Positions 11,100 to 23,079 of a DNA stretch of 64,000 nucleotides are shown one piece after another. Within the stretch, counting starts at the first letter, position 1; each line of letters opens with the position of its first letter. The stretch comes from Physcomitrium patens. Taxonomy: Eukaryota > Streptophyta > Bryopsida > Funariales > Funariaceae. The position numbers and the translations under genes are program-made. Under the pieces are notes generated by a model. It did no database searches. It saw only the letters and a list, made by a program, of their open reading frames with translations, and was not told the DNA's origin. The stretch covers positions 15,330,283 to 15,394,282 of the forward strand of contig NC_037271.1 in the NCBI RefSeq assembly GCF_000002425.4, written 5' to 3'.

Positions 11100-12450
11100 A
11101 CCTTTACAGTACCTCATGTGTATTGGAACTTAAGGCCAATTCTTGTAGGCTTATTTACCTAAATTGGTCGAATTACTAAAAGAGAAGATGCAAATGAAAA
11201 TTTTGGAGCCTTCTTTTGCTCCATATTCTAGTCATTGGTTTACGATGCCTAAAAAAAATGGATCGTTACATTTTATTCAAGATATACAGCCAATGAATGC
11301 AGTAACTATAAAAAATGTAGGTATAGGACCTTTAGTAGATGAGTTTATAGAAGTATTTGCAGGACGGGCTATTTATTCAATGGGTGATTTTTATTCGAGT
11401 TATGATCAATTTCAACTTGTACATGGGAGTAGAGATCTAATAACAATACGAACACTACTTGGATTGCTTAAAATATGTACTCTCCCTCAGGGGGCTACTA
11501 ACTCAGTTGCACATATGATGAATGGGATGAACAAGGTATTAAGAGACTTCATTCCTGAAAAAACTATACCCTTTTTAGATAATGTTCCTATCAAAGGATG
11601 TAAAGAAGGAAAAAAAGATGAAACTTTAGATGAGAGGAGGTGTCGCAAGTATGTTGTTGATCATATACAAGATTGTGAAAAGATTTTAACTCAACTTGAA
11701 GAGGTTCATCTTACACTTTTAGGAGCAAAATCTACATTTGGAGTGCAAGAAGTTCTTATTGTTGGACATTTGTGTGGATTTTATAGGAGAAAGCCAAATC
11801 CAAGGAAAGTTGATGCAATTGGAAGGATGAAAGATTCATGTGACTCTTTAACAAAAGTACATAGGTTTTTAGGAGCTTGTGTATTTTATCGTATATGGAT
11901 TCCTCATTATGCTCATATAGCGAATCCATTATATGATTTAATATGTAAGGATTATCGATTTAAATGGGAAATAAAGCATACTGAAGCAATACAAAAACTA
12001 AAGGTGTTATTGGTGACACCTCCAATTTTAAGATAAATTGATTATGACTGCAATAGACAATTAATTCTTACTGTGGATACTAGTCCTATTGCTATTGGAT
12101 GGAGTGTGGGTCAAGATGATTCAAGTGGAAATAGATTTGCAGTTCGATTTGGAGCAAAAGTTTTAAGTACTCGTCAACATGCATATTTGCAAGTCAAAAG
12201 AGAACTTTGGAGAGTTGTTTCAGCTATGAAAGCTAAAAGGGATTATTTGATTGATGGAGCAATAGTAATTGAAACTGATTGTTTGCCATTACTTGGAATG
12301 ATTATTAATTGTTCAACATCTGATATTGTAATGTTAAGATGGATTGCTTATATTAAGTCATTAAATCCGAAATTTAAGCATGTCGCTGGAAAGGACAATT
12401 TAGTAGCAAACATGCTATCTCGAGTAAGATATGAAAGAGAGACAAAATGG
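11100..12450 (+). pseudogene. Element D reverse transcriptase and RNase H region
   Basis: RT motifs: MKILEPSFAPYSSHWFTMPK, KNGSLHFIQDIQPMNAVTIK, AIYSMGDFYSSYDQFQL, CTLPQGATNS and the palm FLDNVPIKG. RNase H: LTVDTSPIAIGWSVGQDD, VKRELWRVVSAMKAK and KHVAGKDNLVANMLSR. FIQDxQPxN in place of VDYRxLN marks a lineage different from elements A, B, C and J. Confidence 0.82.
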
Positions 12451-12699
12451 TTGAAGACATTGATGATGTTGGATCGAAATTCTATTCAGTATCAAATCTT
12501 AATAAAGAAGTCAACCTATTTCTTGAAAAAACTTATGAAGGAGAGTTATTGGATATTGCTCATCACTTGAATATCTTGACTAAGCAAGAAAGTTGGTCTA
12601 CAGAAAAATTTAAACAAATAAGAAAAAAAGCATATGGATTTTTGCTTCAAGAAAGATTCTTGTGGAAAAGACCAAAAAAAGGAATTGGAATGCCACAAA

Positions 12700-13960
12700 G
12701 AGTAATAGGCAATAAAAAAGAAAAAAAAAATTATTAAAGAAATTTTATAATAGTTTATGGGCAGGACATAGAGGAATTTAGACTAGTTTTGCTAAACTTA
12801 AGGAACGATATTGGTGAAAAAATATGTATCAAGATGTGCTCTTATTTGTAGAGTCAAGTGAAATTTATCAAGCATATTTTAATATATGACATCATATTTT
12901 AATATAAGCATATTTTAATATACGACATCGAGATGGTTTACATCCGACATATCCTCTAGCTATTCATTTTAAATGGATTGTTGATTTGGTTATTATGCCA
13001 ACCGGGTTATGGCAAATGAGATATTTGGTCTTAGCTCATGAAGATTTATCAAATCAAGTAGAAGGAAGAGTATTGAGAACAAAATCTACAGAAAGAATTT
13101 GTAGATTTTTGCTTGAAGATGTTATTTGCAACTAGGAATGTGTAGGAAAAATCACTGCAGATCGTGGAGAATTAAATGCATAAGAAGTTCGTGAATTCTT
13201 TGAAAGATGTGGAATTAAACTATCACTGATTACTGCTTATAATCCTGAAGGAAATGCAAAAAGTGAACGTGGTCATCCATCAATTGTGAAAGCATTAGTT
13301 AAAGCCTGTACTGGTAGGGTAAGAGAGTAGCCACAACTTTTGTCATTTATATTATAGACTGATCGGACAACTTATAGCTCAGTAATGGGATATATGCCTA
13401 TTGATCTTACGACAGGTCAAAAACCAATTATGCCAATTAAAAGAAAGGTACCTACTTGGAGTGTACTACCATAGGAAGATGGATTGACAAGAGAAGAACT
13501 TCTAGCTATTAGAATTCAGCAATTAGAGCATAGATCAAAAGATGTGTAAATAGCATTAGAGAGGTTAAAAAGAGCGAGGCTATAAAACAAGGCAGGATTT
13601 GATAAGCAACATCGATTGAGGCCGAAAGGAATTGAAGAAGGTAATTGGATTTTGGTCTATGATAGTAGCGTGGACAATCAACATAGTACTTTAAGGAAGT
13701 TTTCTAAAACATGATTTGGACCGTATGTAATAACAACTATTCATGATAATGCGACTTACTCATTACGAGAGTTAGATGGAAGAAGATTAAAAATATCAAT
13801 TGCAGGGAAGCAAATAAAAATATTTAAACAAAGAAACACAAAAATAAATATAGAAGACCTTGGTGAAGATATAGGTATTCTTCAACAGGAAAATGAATTT
13901 GACTTGGATAGCAAAAGAAATGAAGAGGATTTGGATGAAAACATGGAAAATATATTATGA
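12700..13960 (+). pseudogene. Element D integrase region
   Basis: It shows DGLHPTYPLAIHFKW, LAHEDLSNQVEGRVLRT, ITADRGELNA, NPEGNAKSERGHPSIVKAL and a C-terminal SLRELDG segment. These give the D, D and E catalytic neighbourhoods, with the unusual ERGHP after the glutamate. It is followed by an acidic tail region and the purine run agagggagtggatg before the 3' LTR. Confidence 0.78.
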
Positions 13961-14022
13961 ATCAATCAACTACTTGGATATTTGGTGCATACCAGAGGAT
14001 GCACAAGTTCAGAGGGAGTGGA

Positions 14023-15559
14023 TGTCGTGTTGTAACATGACTATATAGTGAAAATATAAATAAAAAAGATTTTATTAACATTTAATCATCTTGGATGTTA
14101 GAAATAATGGCCAATTCCAATGCCAATATTCAGGGTCCAGTAAATGTCACCACATTGCAAGAAATCAGAGCATATCTATCGGTAATATAATGCTCCGTTC
14201 AATTTCAATAATTGAGATCAGCAGATCTAAAGCCAAGGAAAATTGAAGATATAAATTGAGATCCTCAAGATTCTCTCGTAAATCGGAAGGAATGTGTCCA
14301 AGCCATTCTTATTAGGAGTCAGCAAAAAGAGAAAGAACCAATTGTACATTTAGATGAGCCTCATGGGAAGGGCCAATTTTACCCAATTATGGGGAACATC
14401 CAATCCAGGTCCTATTACGGGCCTCTTACCCAGTATGAGACCTGACTCGGCTGGACAATCAAATGAGGTCCCGATTACGGGGCTTCGGTTCCATTTTCAA
14501 GCAGTTCCGTTCTCTATGCTGTTGCAAGGAGATGTCTTTTTCCATAAAAAGATCTTCTTAAAGGTGGAAATTCCATAGAAGCGGGGTCTACTGTTTCTAT
14601 TCGAAGAGACCAAGGCGGAAGAATAGGGGCTTCACAGAGTAAAAAGAAATGATAGGATAAGGAAGAGGGCATTCAAAGATCGGAATTTTGGGAGATCGGA
14701 GAGCTAGCTTCAAGCCTTCGAAAGGTGTAGAATTGGGTTTTTTTCGTAGAGTTTGGGAGGACTAGGTAATTGTTGCTGAAAGTCAGTGTCTGTATTGGTA
14801 AACTAGAGATTTTATAATAAAGTAAAGGCTCATATTCTTGACTATTTGATGAAATTGGAGATACTTCTATGGTTGAAATTTCAGAGGTGTCTCGAGGATT
14901 GAGTATATTGAGTGCATGCAAAGTTATGTTAATCCGACGATACATATAGAGGATATTTGACCATTAGTGTAAGGAGGTATTGGAAGTTAGCAGATTGAGG
15001 TTGTTTAGGATTTTGGTAATATCTGAAGATCTACAGGATGGAATAAGGTGACTTTTAGCGTCAGAAGTCGAGGGCTTCTAGGCTGCGGTTAAGGGATATC
15101 AGTGTGGTTTTACCATATTTTCTTGCAATCTGTAATGTAGGTTGGATTGAAACTTCTTGAACATTTAGAAGCCTTGCAAAGACACTAATTGTAGAAATTT
15201 ATAACAATCGGATGGTCAGATTGAGAATTGGAGCTTGCCAAGCTCGCTGTCTAGAGTTAGTGTTTAAAATAAAATAAAATAAAATAAAATAAAATAAAAT
15301 AAAACAAAAATAATAAATAAATAAATAAAATAAAACTAACAAATAATAATAAACTTATGTTTATAAGATCTGGAAGTTATTAAAAATAGTAGTTTTAAGT
15401 ACTTTGTATTGGGATTAAGCTTTTACATCGAAATTCAAATTAGTTGTATTAAGATGGTTGAAAACCACTAGACAACCGGGAATACTTACAAGACATTATT
15501 TTATCTTTCACAATCAGATGCCTAGTGCATTCTCAAGCAAGAAAGTACGTAATACAATA
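14023..15559 (+). repeat. Element D 3' LTR (1,537 bp)
   Basis: It pairs with 6,463-8,004. The B-gag-related segment is at about 14,163-14,560 and the A-rich microsatellite at about 15,267-15,342. Confidence 0.88.
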
Positions 15560-15639
15560 GTGACTAGAACCTTGTATAGCATCTAATAAAGATCCTATTC
15601 TCTCCTTAGAACCCTCTCCTTGTTTTATATTAAATATTA

Positions 15640-15960
15640 TTTTAGGACCTAAAAATTACAAAGCCTCTTCTTTGTTAGATTCAAGAGCCTCGGCATGTTT
15701 TTTAGATGAAGGATTTATTAAAAGACATAGCATATCTTTAATAAAGAAAACTAAATTTGTTCATGTAGAAGTCATAGATGGTCATCCATTATCTTCAGGA
15801 GATATTACTCACGAAATCTTTCCTATAGAAGTAATAATGAATGGTCATAATAGCTTTGTAGTATTTAATATCATTAGATCTCCTTCTAATCTAGTCATTT
15901 TAGGTTTATTGTGGTTAAAAAAATACAACCCTCAAATGGATTAGATTTCTCGAATTCTTA
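15640..15960 (+). pseudogene. Element C aspartic protease region
   Basis: Reading resumes beyond element D with a retropepsin-like block: an active-site loop near the start, then ASACFLDEGFIKRHSISL and IIRSPSNLVILGLLWLKKYN. The LGLLWLKKYNP motif is the well known end of the chromovirus protease. The same block in element H lies at about 47,505-47,790. Confidence 0.75.
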
Positions 15961-16029
15961 CTTTCTCTAAAAGTATAACTAACAGTGTAGTTAATCAAGT
16001 ACAGAGTCAGAAGTTCAGTTCAATTAAAC

Positions 16030-16997
16030 CTGTGTTTATAGATGTAAAAGCTTTCTTGCATGCTCCTATGAAAGAATCACCATATATTATTTATGCCACA
16101 CCTGTTTCTACTAGTAGAAAGACTTCAAGTAGCATTCCAAGCCAATATCAAGAATTTCAAGATGTATTTGAAAAAAAAAATACAAATACACTCTCGGAAC
16201 ATTGTTCCTATGATTGCTCAATTGACCTTCAAGAAGGAGCACAACCACCTTTTGGACCAATCTACAGTTTATCACAAAATGAATTGACTGAATTCAAAGA
16301 GTATATTGAAGAAGAAAATCTAACCAAGAATTTCATATCCCATTCTAAATCTCCAGCAAGAGCTCCAATTCTATTTGTGAAGAAAAAAGATGGATCATTG
16401 CGGATGTGTATTGATTATCGAGGACTCAACAAGATTACCATCAAGAACATATATCTACTACCTTTAATATCTGGACTTCTTGATCAGCTGAATCAAGCTA
16501 AGATCTCTACAAAAATAGATCTCTGGGGAGCGTACAATCTAGTACGCATCAAAGAAGGAGATGAATGGAAGACTACGTTTCAAACTAGGTATGGATATTT
16601 TGAATACAACATCATGCTTTTTGGACTTACAAATAAACGAGTAACTTTTCAACATCTAATGAATGATGTTTTTTGAGAGTTTTTGGACGATTTTGTGGTC
16701 TGTTATTTAGATGACATCTTGATCTATTCTAAGAATCCAAAAGAACATGAACTTCATGTTTGTCATGTATTACAAAAATTAAGAGATGCAAGACTGTATG
16801 CCAAGATAGAAAAGTGGGTATTTCACACTACTCAAGTCAATTTCTTAGGTTACATCATTTCAAATGATAGACTTATGATGGATCTTAAGAAAGTTCAAAC
16901 TATTATAGATTGGAAGATCTCAAAAACAGTAAGAGATGTCCAATGTTTTTTGGGATTTGCCAACTACTATGAGATCTTCATCAAAGACTTCTCTTGA
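16030..16997 (+). pseudogene. Element C reverse transcriptase region
   Basis: Clear RT motifs: [56 protein letters not shown]-like palm sequence, and the catalytic YLDDILIYS at about 16,705. Then FLGYIISNDRL and FLGFANYYEIFIKDFS. This is standard chromovirus RT. Confidence 0.88.
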
Positions 16998-17089
16998 GTT
17001 ACAGCTCCACTTATACATTTGACCTCTAAAGACAAACTCCAATAGAATCAAGTAGCGAAATTTTTTTTTGAATCTTAAAAGACAACGTT

Positions 17090-17520
17090 TGTTTCTGCAC
17101 CAATCTTGTATCATGTTGATTTTTCCAAAGCGTTCTTTATAGAAATAGATGCATCAGACTTTGCTCTGAGTGCGATTTTGTCACAAATGGAAACAGATGA
17201 CAAACTTCATCCTGTAGCATTTCATTCAAGAAAATTCTCTGCAGTAGAAATCAATTATAAGATCCATGACAAAGAACTTCTTGCAATTGTGGACTCTTTT
17301 CAAGAATGATGTCATTATCTAGAAGGCGCTTTCAGTCGAGTCACCGCGTATATAGATCACAAGAACCTTGAGTATTTTATGTCAGTACGCGTATTAAATC
17401 ATCGTTAAGCTCATTGCAGCATGTCTTTATCAAGATTCAAGTTCATCATATCCTATCGGCCAGGAAAACAACAAGCTTTGTCCAATGTCTTGTCTAGACA
17501 TTCTTATTTTATACCAAAAG
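17090..17520 (+). pseudogene. Element C RNase H region
   Basis: [18 protein letters not shown], then [20 protein letters not shown] and [13 protein letters not shown]. These are the RT-connected RNase H motifs of Ty3 elements, which remove the RNA strand during reverse transcription. The end falls near the SNVLSRH stretch at about 17,480-17,500. Confidence 0.85.
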
Positions 17521-17639
17521 AAAGAGATGCAACTTTTGAGCAACAAAAAATGGTTTTCTTGAAGCTGGAGCAATTTCATCTTTGAGCAATAAAATCAACA
17601 TTGACTGTTGATTTAACTTTTTTCAAGTAAATCCAATTA

Positions 17640-18757
17640 AGTATGTCTTCAGATCCTCTTATTCATGATATCAAGAATAATTCTTCTAAATCTCATGATT
17701 CTTCTAAATTTGAGTTCAAGAATAACCTATTCTATTTCAAAGGACACCTATATGTTCCAGAAAGAAAAGCATGTTTACGTATTCTTCAAACTCATCACGA
17801 CTTCTCAGCAATAGGATATTTTGGATACATAAGACTTTGGAACTGATATCTAGGGATTTTTGGTGGCCTCAAATGTGGAAGGCAGTCAAAGATTTTATAC
17901 AATCATGTGATGTTTGCTTAAAATCAAACACTCCTCGTCATTGACTTTACGGACTTCTTCAGCCATTACCCATTCCAAAAAAACCATGGTCTTTTGTTTC
18001 TATGGACTTCATCATGGATCTTTCAATTTCAGGTTTTTATGACTCTATATTTGTGATAGTAGATCGTTTTACCAAGATGGCACATTTTGTACCATATACA
18101 AAATCTATCACAGGTGAAGAAAAAATTAAGCTCTTTCTAAACAATATCTATCACTATCATGGATTATCCAAGGATATTATATCAGATAGGAGAACTCAAT
18201 TTGTATCAAGATTTTGGCGGACTCTTTTCAAGATTCTAAAAGTGGATATAAAACTATCTTCAGTATTCCATCCTCAAACTCATGGACAAACGAAGCGTGT
18301 TAATCAAATTTTGGAGCAATATTTAAGATGTACCATTAACTACCAACAAGTTGATTGGACAACTCTTTTGCCATTGGCAAAGTTTGCTTATAATAATAGA
18401 GTATATTCTTCTATAAAATAAACACCTTTCTTTATTAATTATGGTTATCATCCATGACTTGATACTTTTGACTTTTCAAAAGTTAATAATCTTACTGTGA
18501 AAGATTTGGCAATTCATTTGTGAGAGCTACATGCAACGATGAAGGTGCAGTTAAAAGAAGCTCAAGAATAACAAAAGGTCGATGTGGATGTCTATCGAAA
18601 GGAACCACCATTCCACTTGGGTAATAAGGTATGGCTACTTCATCACAATATCAAGACCACTCGTTCTTATGACAAGTTGGACTATCAAAGGCTGGGACCA
18701 TTTTCTATTTCTGCACAAATCAATCCACTCGCATATCATTTACATTGACCGGAGTCA
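17640..18757 (+). pseudogene. Element C integrase region
   Basis: The zinc-finger part shows ILQTHHDFSAIGYFGYIR followed by a CDVC-like pair. The core shows SMDFIMDLSISGFYDSIFVI, VDRFTKMAHFVPYTKS, ISDRRTQFVSRFW and FHPQTHGQTKRVNQILEQYL, covering the D, D and E catalytic neighbourhoods. A C-terminal GPF-like segment (LGPFSISAQINPLAYHL) leads into the chromodomain. Confidence 0.88.
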
Positions 18758-19060
18758 ATGAAAATCCATCCAGTATTCCACAGGTCTCTTCTTGAACCAT
18801 ACAAGACAGTAGACATACCAAGAAGACCACAAGCTCGACCTCCTCTTATAGAAGTAGACAATAATAAAGAGTTTGAAATAGAAGAAGTATTAGATTCAAC
18901 GCAATACCGAAATAAATTAGAATATCTTATCTATTGGTGCGGATATGATATTAGTGAATACACATGGGAGCCAGTAAAGAATCTTGAAAATGTTGGAAAG
19001 GTGGTGGAGGCTTTTCATCAACAACATCGATCAAATTCAAGATTAAAACCTTCTTTATAA
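18758..19060 (+). pseudogene. Element C integrase tail with chromodomain
   Basis: MKIHPVFHRSLLEPYK is followed by IEEVLDSTQYRNKLEYLIYW and GYDISEYTWEPVKNL. The aromatic cage positions and WEP motif are those of a chromovirus chromodomain, which steers integration toward marked chromatin. This 100-codon block is open. The related block of element J is at 53,405-53,701. Confidence 0.9.
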
Positions 19061-19138
19061 AAGAAACAACATCTAGGCAAGATAACATTCTATTTCAATC
19101 TTTGCTTATAGCTTCTTTGTAGTTGTGATGCTTAGAAG

Positions 19139-19561
19139 ATGGAGAACCAACAACCAGCGGATTCGACTCAAGAGCCTTTGTTTGTTGACCTGTTGAATGA
19201 GATATTACGATTGTCACAACTTTTAAGATGACGCAATTGAGATGAAGATCTTCAAGAATGACATGTTCTTCCTCGAATAGATGGCAAGATACAACGCATT
19301 TGGTATCATGATTTGAGAAGGGACTCTCAATGTTTGGTGATTTTGCTAGAGGTAGGAGCAATTCTTGATGGTGTTTCAAATGTTCTATTTGAAGGAAGTT
19401 ATGAAGGCCTCAACAATGATCAAATAACTGGGTGGTCTTTCTGCCTTGGTATGGGACACTATGGATGGTTGAGAGGCCCTATCAATCATCTTCAAAGAGA
19501 ACAAAGATTAGAGTATGTAGCGAATATAATTTGTCGCATCATAGATTTTCTTAACATATAA
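19139..19561 (+). pseudogene. Unrecognised frame after the chromodomain, element C copy
   Basis: A span of 423 bp from ATG to stop lies between the chromodomain and the 3' LTR. It begins MENQQ. The longest open stretch is 19,313-19,561 with DSQCLVILLEVGAILDG and LRGPINHLQREQRLEYVAN. Element H has a span of the same length at 50,989-51,411, and element J a related one at 52,871-53,218. I do not recognise the family. It looks like a small, mixed alpha/beta acidic protein without obvious membrane segments. Its conservation in three elements is the argument that it was once a gene. Confidence 0.6.
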
Positions 19562-19602
19562 TAATCGCTTCTCATGGAATTAATCCCTAGAAAGAAAGAT
19601 AA

Positions 19603-20163
19603 TATCATGGACATACTCATATAAGCTAATAATTACATATATAAATAGGTAGAAATAAGTAAAAGTAGATAAAAGTAAGTTAATTCTATAGTATTTGGTA
19701 TATAAGCTTTTTAGAAGCTTTATAAATACTGCTTTGACTTTATAGGTGTCTTTAATTGACTTTTTGGATTAGAAACATGGTCAACAAGTTGGCCATGTAC
19801 CACACATGTTGTTAGCTTGAAGATCATACTAACTATGTGGCCCACATGTTAAAAAAATTGCCTTGTAAGTCAAGGCATGTCTCTTAAAAAGTCAACACTT
19901 ATTGGAGGTCCTACAGAACGTCACCACGTAGCCCCTAGTTAGATAGTATATATAGAGACAAGAATGAAGTCTTCTTCACTCTTGTCAATTCTTTTCTTGC
20001 TTCTAATCTAGTTTCAAGGGTTTCTAGTTTTCTTGTATTTTGGTAATAGTCATTTCAGTTTCTCTTTCAATATATATACTTATTTATTTATATTTTGTTA
20101 CCTTTCTTTGAGTGAAGGCTCACTTGTCTGAATTGCTTTTTCATAGAGTTCTTGTCCTTGATA
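19603..20163 (+). repeat. Element C 3' LTR (561 bp)
   Basis: It pairs with 4,672-5,232. A purine run aaagaaagataa lies just before it. It ends CTTGATA next to caggt, the target copy in element B. Confidence 0.9.
19957..19986 (+). other. LTR hairpin, element C 3' copy
   Basis: gacaagaatgaag, loop tctt, then cttcactcttgtc. The outer gaca/tgtc pairs are perfect here, with one change within the stem compared with 5,026-5,055. Confidence 0.65.
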
Positions 20164-20244
20164 CAGGTGCACAAATTTCTTCTTCTATAGACTCATCTTT
20201 ACAATCCGACGTGAATTCTAAAAAGACAACTTGAGTTTCTCCAT
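20164..20244 (-). pseudogene. 81-bp strip of element B between elements C and E
   Basis: This strip belongs to neither neighbouring element. On the minus strand it reads ETQVVFLEFTSDCKDESIEE followed by EICAPV, in keeping with the protease-to-RT linker of B. It proves that C and E are two separate insertions into B. Its first bases, caggt, match the taggt before C (4,667-4,671), giving C's target duplication. Confidence 0.8.
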
Positions 20245-21625
20245 TGTCGTATTACGTGCTCTCCTACTCGAAAATGCGCCGGACGTCTGGCTGTAGAAGG
20301 TAGTATGGAGATTCGTCGATAGTCAAGCAGTTTATCAGTTTTGACTGCTGGAATATAAACGCCTACAACAATGTACCGTAAATCTATACGGATGCTCTTC
20401 GACTGCTTGTCGAAGTCCTTTTTGCCCCAGCCAGTAGGTCTCTAGACGTTACAGAGAACCCCGAACAACCCAAACTATTAATCTTCAATACCGCTTTGTA
20501 CTTACGATCTTGTATCCACTGACTGTCTTGTTAGATTAACCCAATAAATTTCATTCACTCCGCATACTCAATCCTATAGACATCCTTTTAATCCTTCAAT
20601 CACAGATGTAACTCGATTTCACAAAACAGTCAAGAGTATTCAAACCCACTTCATTCAAAATCTCGATTCACCATTACAATACTGACTTCAGCAGCAATTG
20701 TCTCAGTCTTCCCAAAACTCTACGAAGAAAAAAATCCAAATTCTATGTCTTTCCTTCCCCGACCCGAAGCATGAAGCTCCTCTCTCTAATCCCCTTGATC
20801 TCCAAAAACCTCCAATGAAAACCAAACTAGTAACCTTGCAAAAGCTGAAAAACTAGCTCCCCCCGATTCCCAGAGAAAAAAAAAACCCCCCCTGATTTCT
20901 AATCTAAAAAAAAAAAAAAACCCCTAAAAACAGATTCCCCTTCAAACTTATTCTCCCCCTAACCTTATCCTCTTGAATTCCTTCAATCTTCCATCTTGGA
21001 TCCGAAATTGGCTCCCACCTTCAGAGCTTAGATCCAAAATTGGCTCACGTCATCAAGGCCTTCTCTTCCGTTTTTACCTTTAAGAGATCCATTTACCGCA
21101 AACAACGTTCCCTGAAATGGCACAGAGAACAGGACAGCCTGAAACAAAATCGAAACCCCGTACTCGGGTCCATATTGAGTCGCCCGACCAATTCAGGTCC
21201 TATATTGGGAAAGATGCCCGTAGTAACCTGGATGTTCGCATAATTGGGTCAAATTGGTCCTCACGTCAGATTGGCTAAGATCCGTAGTAAGACCTGGATT
21301 TCCCGTAATTAGATTGCATTGGGTTGACCGGCCAATTCAGATCTCATATTAGGTAAGAGGACCCAGATTGGATTCTCGAAATTAGATCCAATTGGCTCTT
21401 CGAACCCGTCGTGTGAATTGATCCTTCTCTTCCTACTGACTCTTGTTATTGGAATTGAATGGAGCATTTCAGTATGCCCCGGCTGACTGTAACGGGGTGA
21501 CTGAACCTGGCCACTCAGTATTTGTACAGGAGTTGGTCATTGCTCCCAATATTCGAGGTAACTGAATATTAATAAAATTCCCCTTTCTTTTTATTTTCAC
21601 TGTATACTCGTGTTACAACACGACA
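20245..21625 (-). repeat. Element E 3' LTR (1,381 bp)
   Basis: It pairs with 27,608-28,985. The purine run agagggggtggc lies directly before it on the minus strand. It holds A/C homopolymer runs near 20,878-20,930 and the B-gag-related segment at about 21,080-21,480. Confidence 0.9.
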
Positions 21626-21739
21626 GCCACCCCCTCTGAACTTGTCCATCCTCCTGTATGTACGAATTTATCCAATTGTTGTTTGTTTCAGAATATATCC
21701 TCTACGTCTTTGTCCAGTTCGTCTTCGTCACCTTCATTA

Positions 21740-22925
21740 TCCAAATCACTTTAATCTTCTTGCTGCGGAATCTCTATACCTTCATTAAGGTCTTCCATAT
21801 TCATCTCTGCGTGTCTTCGTTTAAATATTTTTACTCTCTTCCCTGCAATTGGTATTTTCAATTTTGTACCATCTAACTCCCGTAATGAGTAAGTCGCATT
21901 ATCATGAACAGTCGTTACCACATATGGTCCAAACCAACGTTTTGAGAATTTCCGCAAAGTACTATGTTGATTATCCAGACTATTGTCATAAACAAGTACC
22001 CAGTCACCTTCCTCGATTGCTTTTGGTCTCAATCGATGTTGCTTATCAAATCGCGCCTTGTTTTGTAACCTTGCTCTTTTTAACCTTCCCAATGTTATCT
22101 GGACATCTTCCGTTCTTTGCTCCAATTGTCGAATCCTAATAGCCAGAAGTTCTTCTCTTGTCAATCCATCTTCCTATGGTAGCATACTCCAAGTAAGTAC
22201 CTTTTCTTCAATCGACATAATTGGTTTTTGACCTGTCATAAGTTCTACTGGCATATATCCTATCAACGAGCAATGTGTTGTTCGATCAGTCCATAATGCA
22301 AATGACAAAAGCCGTGGCCACTCTTTAACTTCCCCATTACAAGCTTTAACCAATGCTTTCACACTCGGTGGATGACCACGTTCGCTTTTTGCATTCCCTT
22401 CCGGATTATAAGCAGTAGTCAGTGATAGTTTAACTCCACATCTTTCAAAGAACTTACGAGCTTCTTGTACATTTAATTCTCCACGATCTGCAGTGATTTT
22501 TCCTATGCACACGTAATGGCAAATGACATCTTCAAGCAAAAACCTACAAATCTCCTCTGTAGATTTTGTCCTCAATGCTCTTCCTTCTACTTGATTTGAT
22601 AAATCTTCACGAGCTAAAACCAAATATCTCATCTGCCATAATCCAACCGGCATAATAACCAAATCAACAACCCATTTAAAATGAATAGCCAGAGGATACG
22701 TAGGATGAAGACCATCTCGATGTCGGATATTAGAATACGATTGACAGATTTCACATGACTCTACAAATAAGAGCACATCTCGATACATATTTTTCCACCA
22801 ATATCGTTCCTTGAGTTTAGCAAAAGTAGCCCAGATTCCTCTATGCCCTACCCATAAACTATCATGAAACCCCTTTAATAATTTTAGTCTTTCTTTCTTT
22901 TTGCCTATCACTCGCTGTGGCATCC
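21740..22925 (-). pseudogene. Element E integrase region
   Basis: The zinc-finger part reads HDSLWVGHRGIW with ESCEICQSYSN (H-H-C-C). The core reads FKWVVDLVIMPVG, LAREDLSNQVEGRALRTKS, ITADRGELNVQEA and GNAKSERGHPPSVKALV, then SFALWTDRTTHCSLIGY. The C-terminus (KARFDKQHRLRPKAIEEGDW, GPYVVTTVHDNATYSLREL) is an SH3-like integrase tail. There is no chromodomain. An acidic stretch follows before the polypurine tract. Confidence 0.85.
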
Positions 22926-23079
22926 CAATTCCTTTCTTCGGTCTCTTCCATAAGAATCCATCTCAAAGTAAAAATCCATATGCTTTTTTTCTTATTTGTT
23001 TGAATTTTTCTGTAGACCAATTCCCCTGCTTAGTCAAGGTATTCAAATAATGACCAACATCCAATAATTCTCCTTCATA

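Larger units (their letters stand above)
6463..15559 (+). mobile_element. Ty3/Gypsy element D, nested in C (same family as E)
   Basis: The LTRs are about 1.54 kb (6,463-8,004 and 14,023-15,559), beginning TATCATGTTGTAA or TGTCGTGTTGTAA and ending ACGTAATACGACA or ACGTAATACAATA, so the ends are inverted copies. Inside are a primer site, gag, protease, RT, RNase H and integrase in order. No clean target duplication is seen. It interrupts C at the gag-protease junction. Compared with E it is AT-enriched, mainly by C-to-T and G-to-A differences, so it is older. Broken, with many interruptions. Confidence 0.88.
4672..20163 (+). mobile_element. Chromodomain Ty3/Gypsy element C, nested in B
   Basis: The LTRs are exactly 561 bp each (4,672-5,232 and 19,603-20,163), start TGTCACGGACATAC or TATCATGGACATAC, and end CTTGGCA or CTTGATA. 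Flanks taggt and caggt are a one-mismatch 5-bp duplication. Internal order: leader, gag with CCHC knuckle, protease, RT, RNase H, integrase, chromodomain, then an extra frame. Element D sits at the gag-protease junction. Without D the element is about 6.4 kb. C belongs to the plant chromoviruses. Part of the LTR pair differs by roughly 10% by eye. Broken, with many interruptions. Confidence 0.9.

Noticed and set aside
6463-15559. Target duplication for element D
   Set aside because: tgcag before and gtgac or aatag after do not match convincingly.
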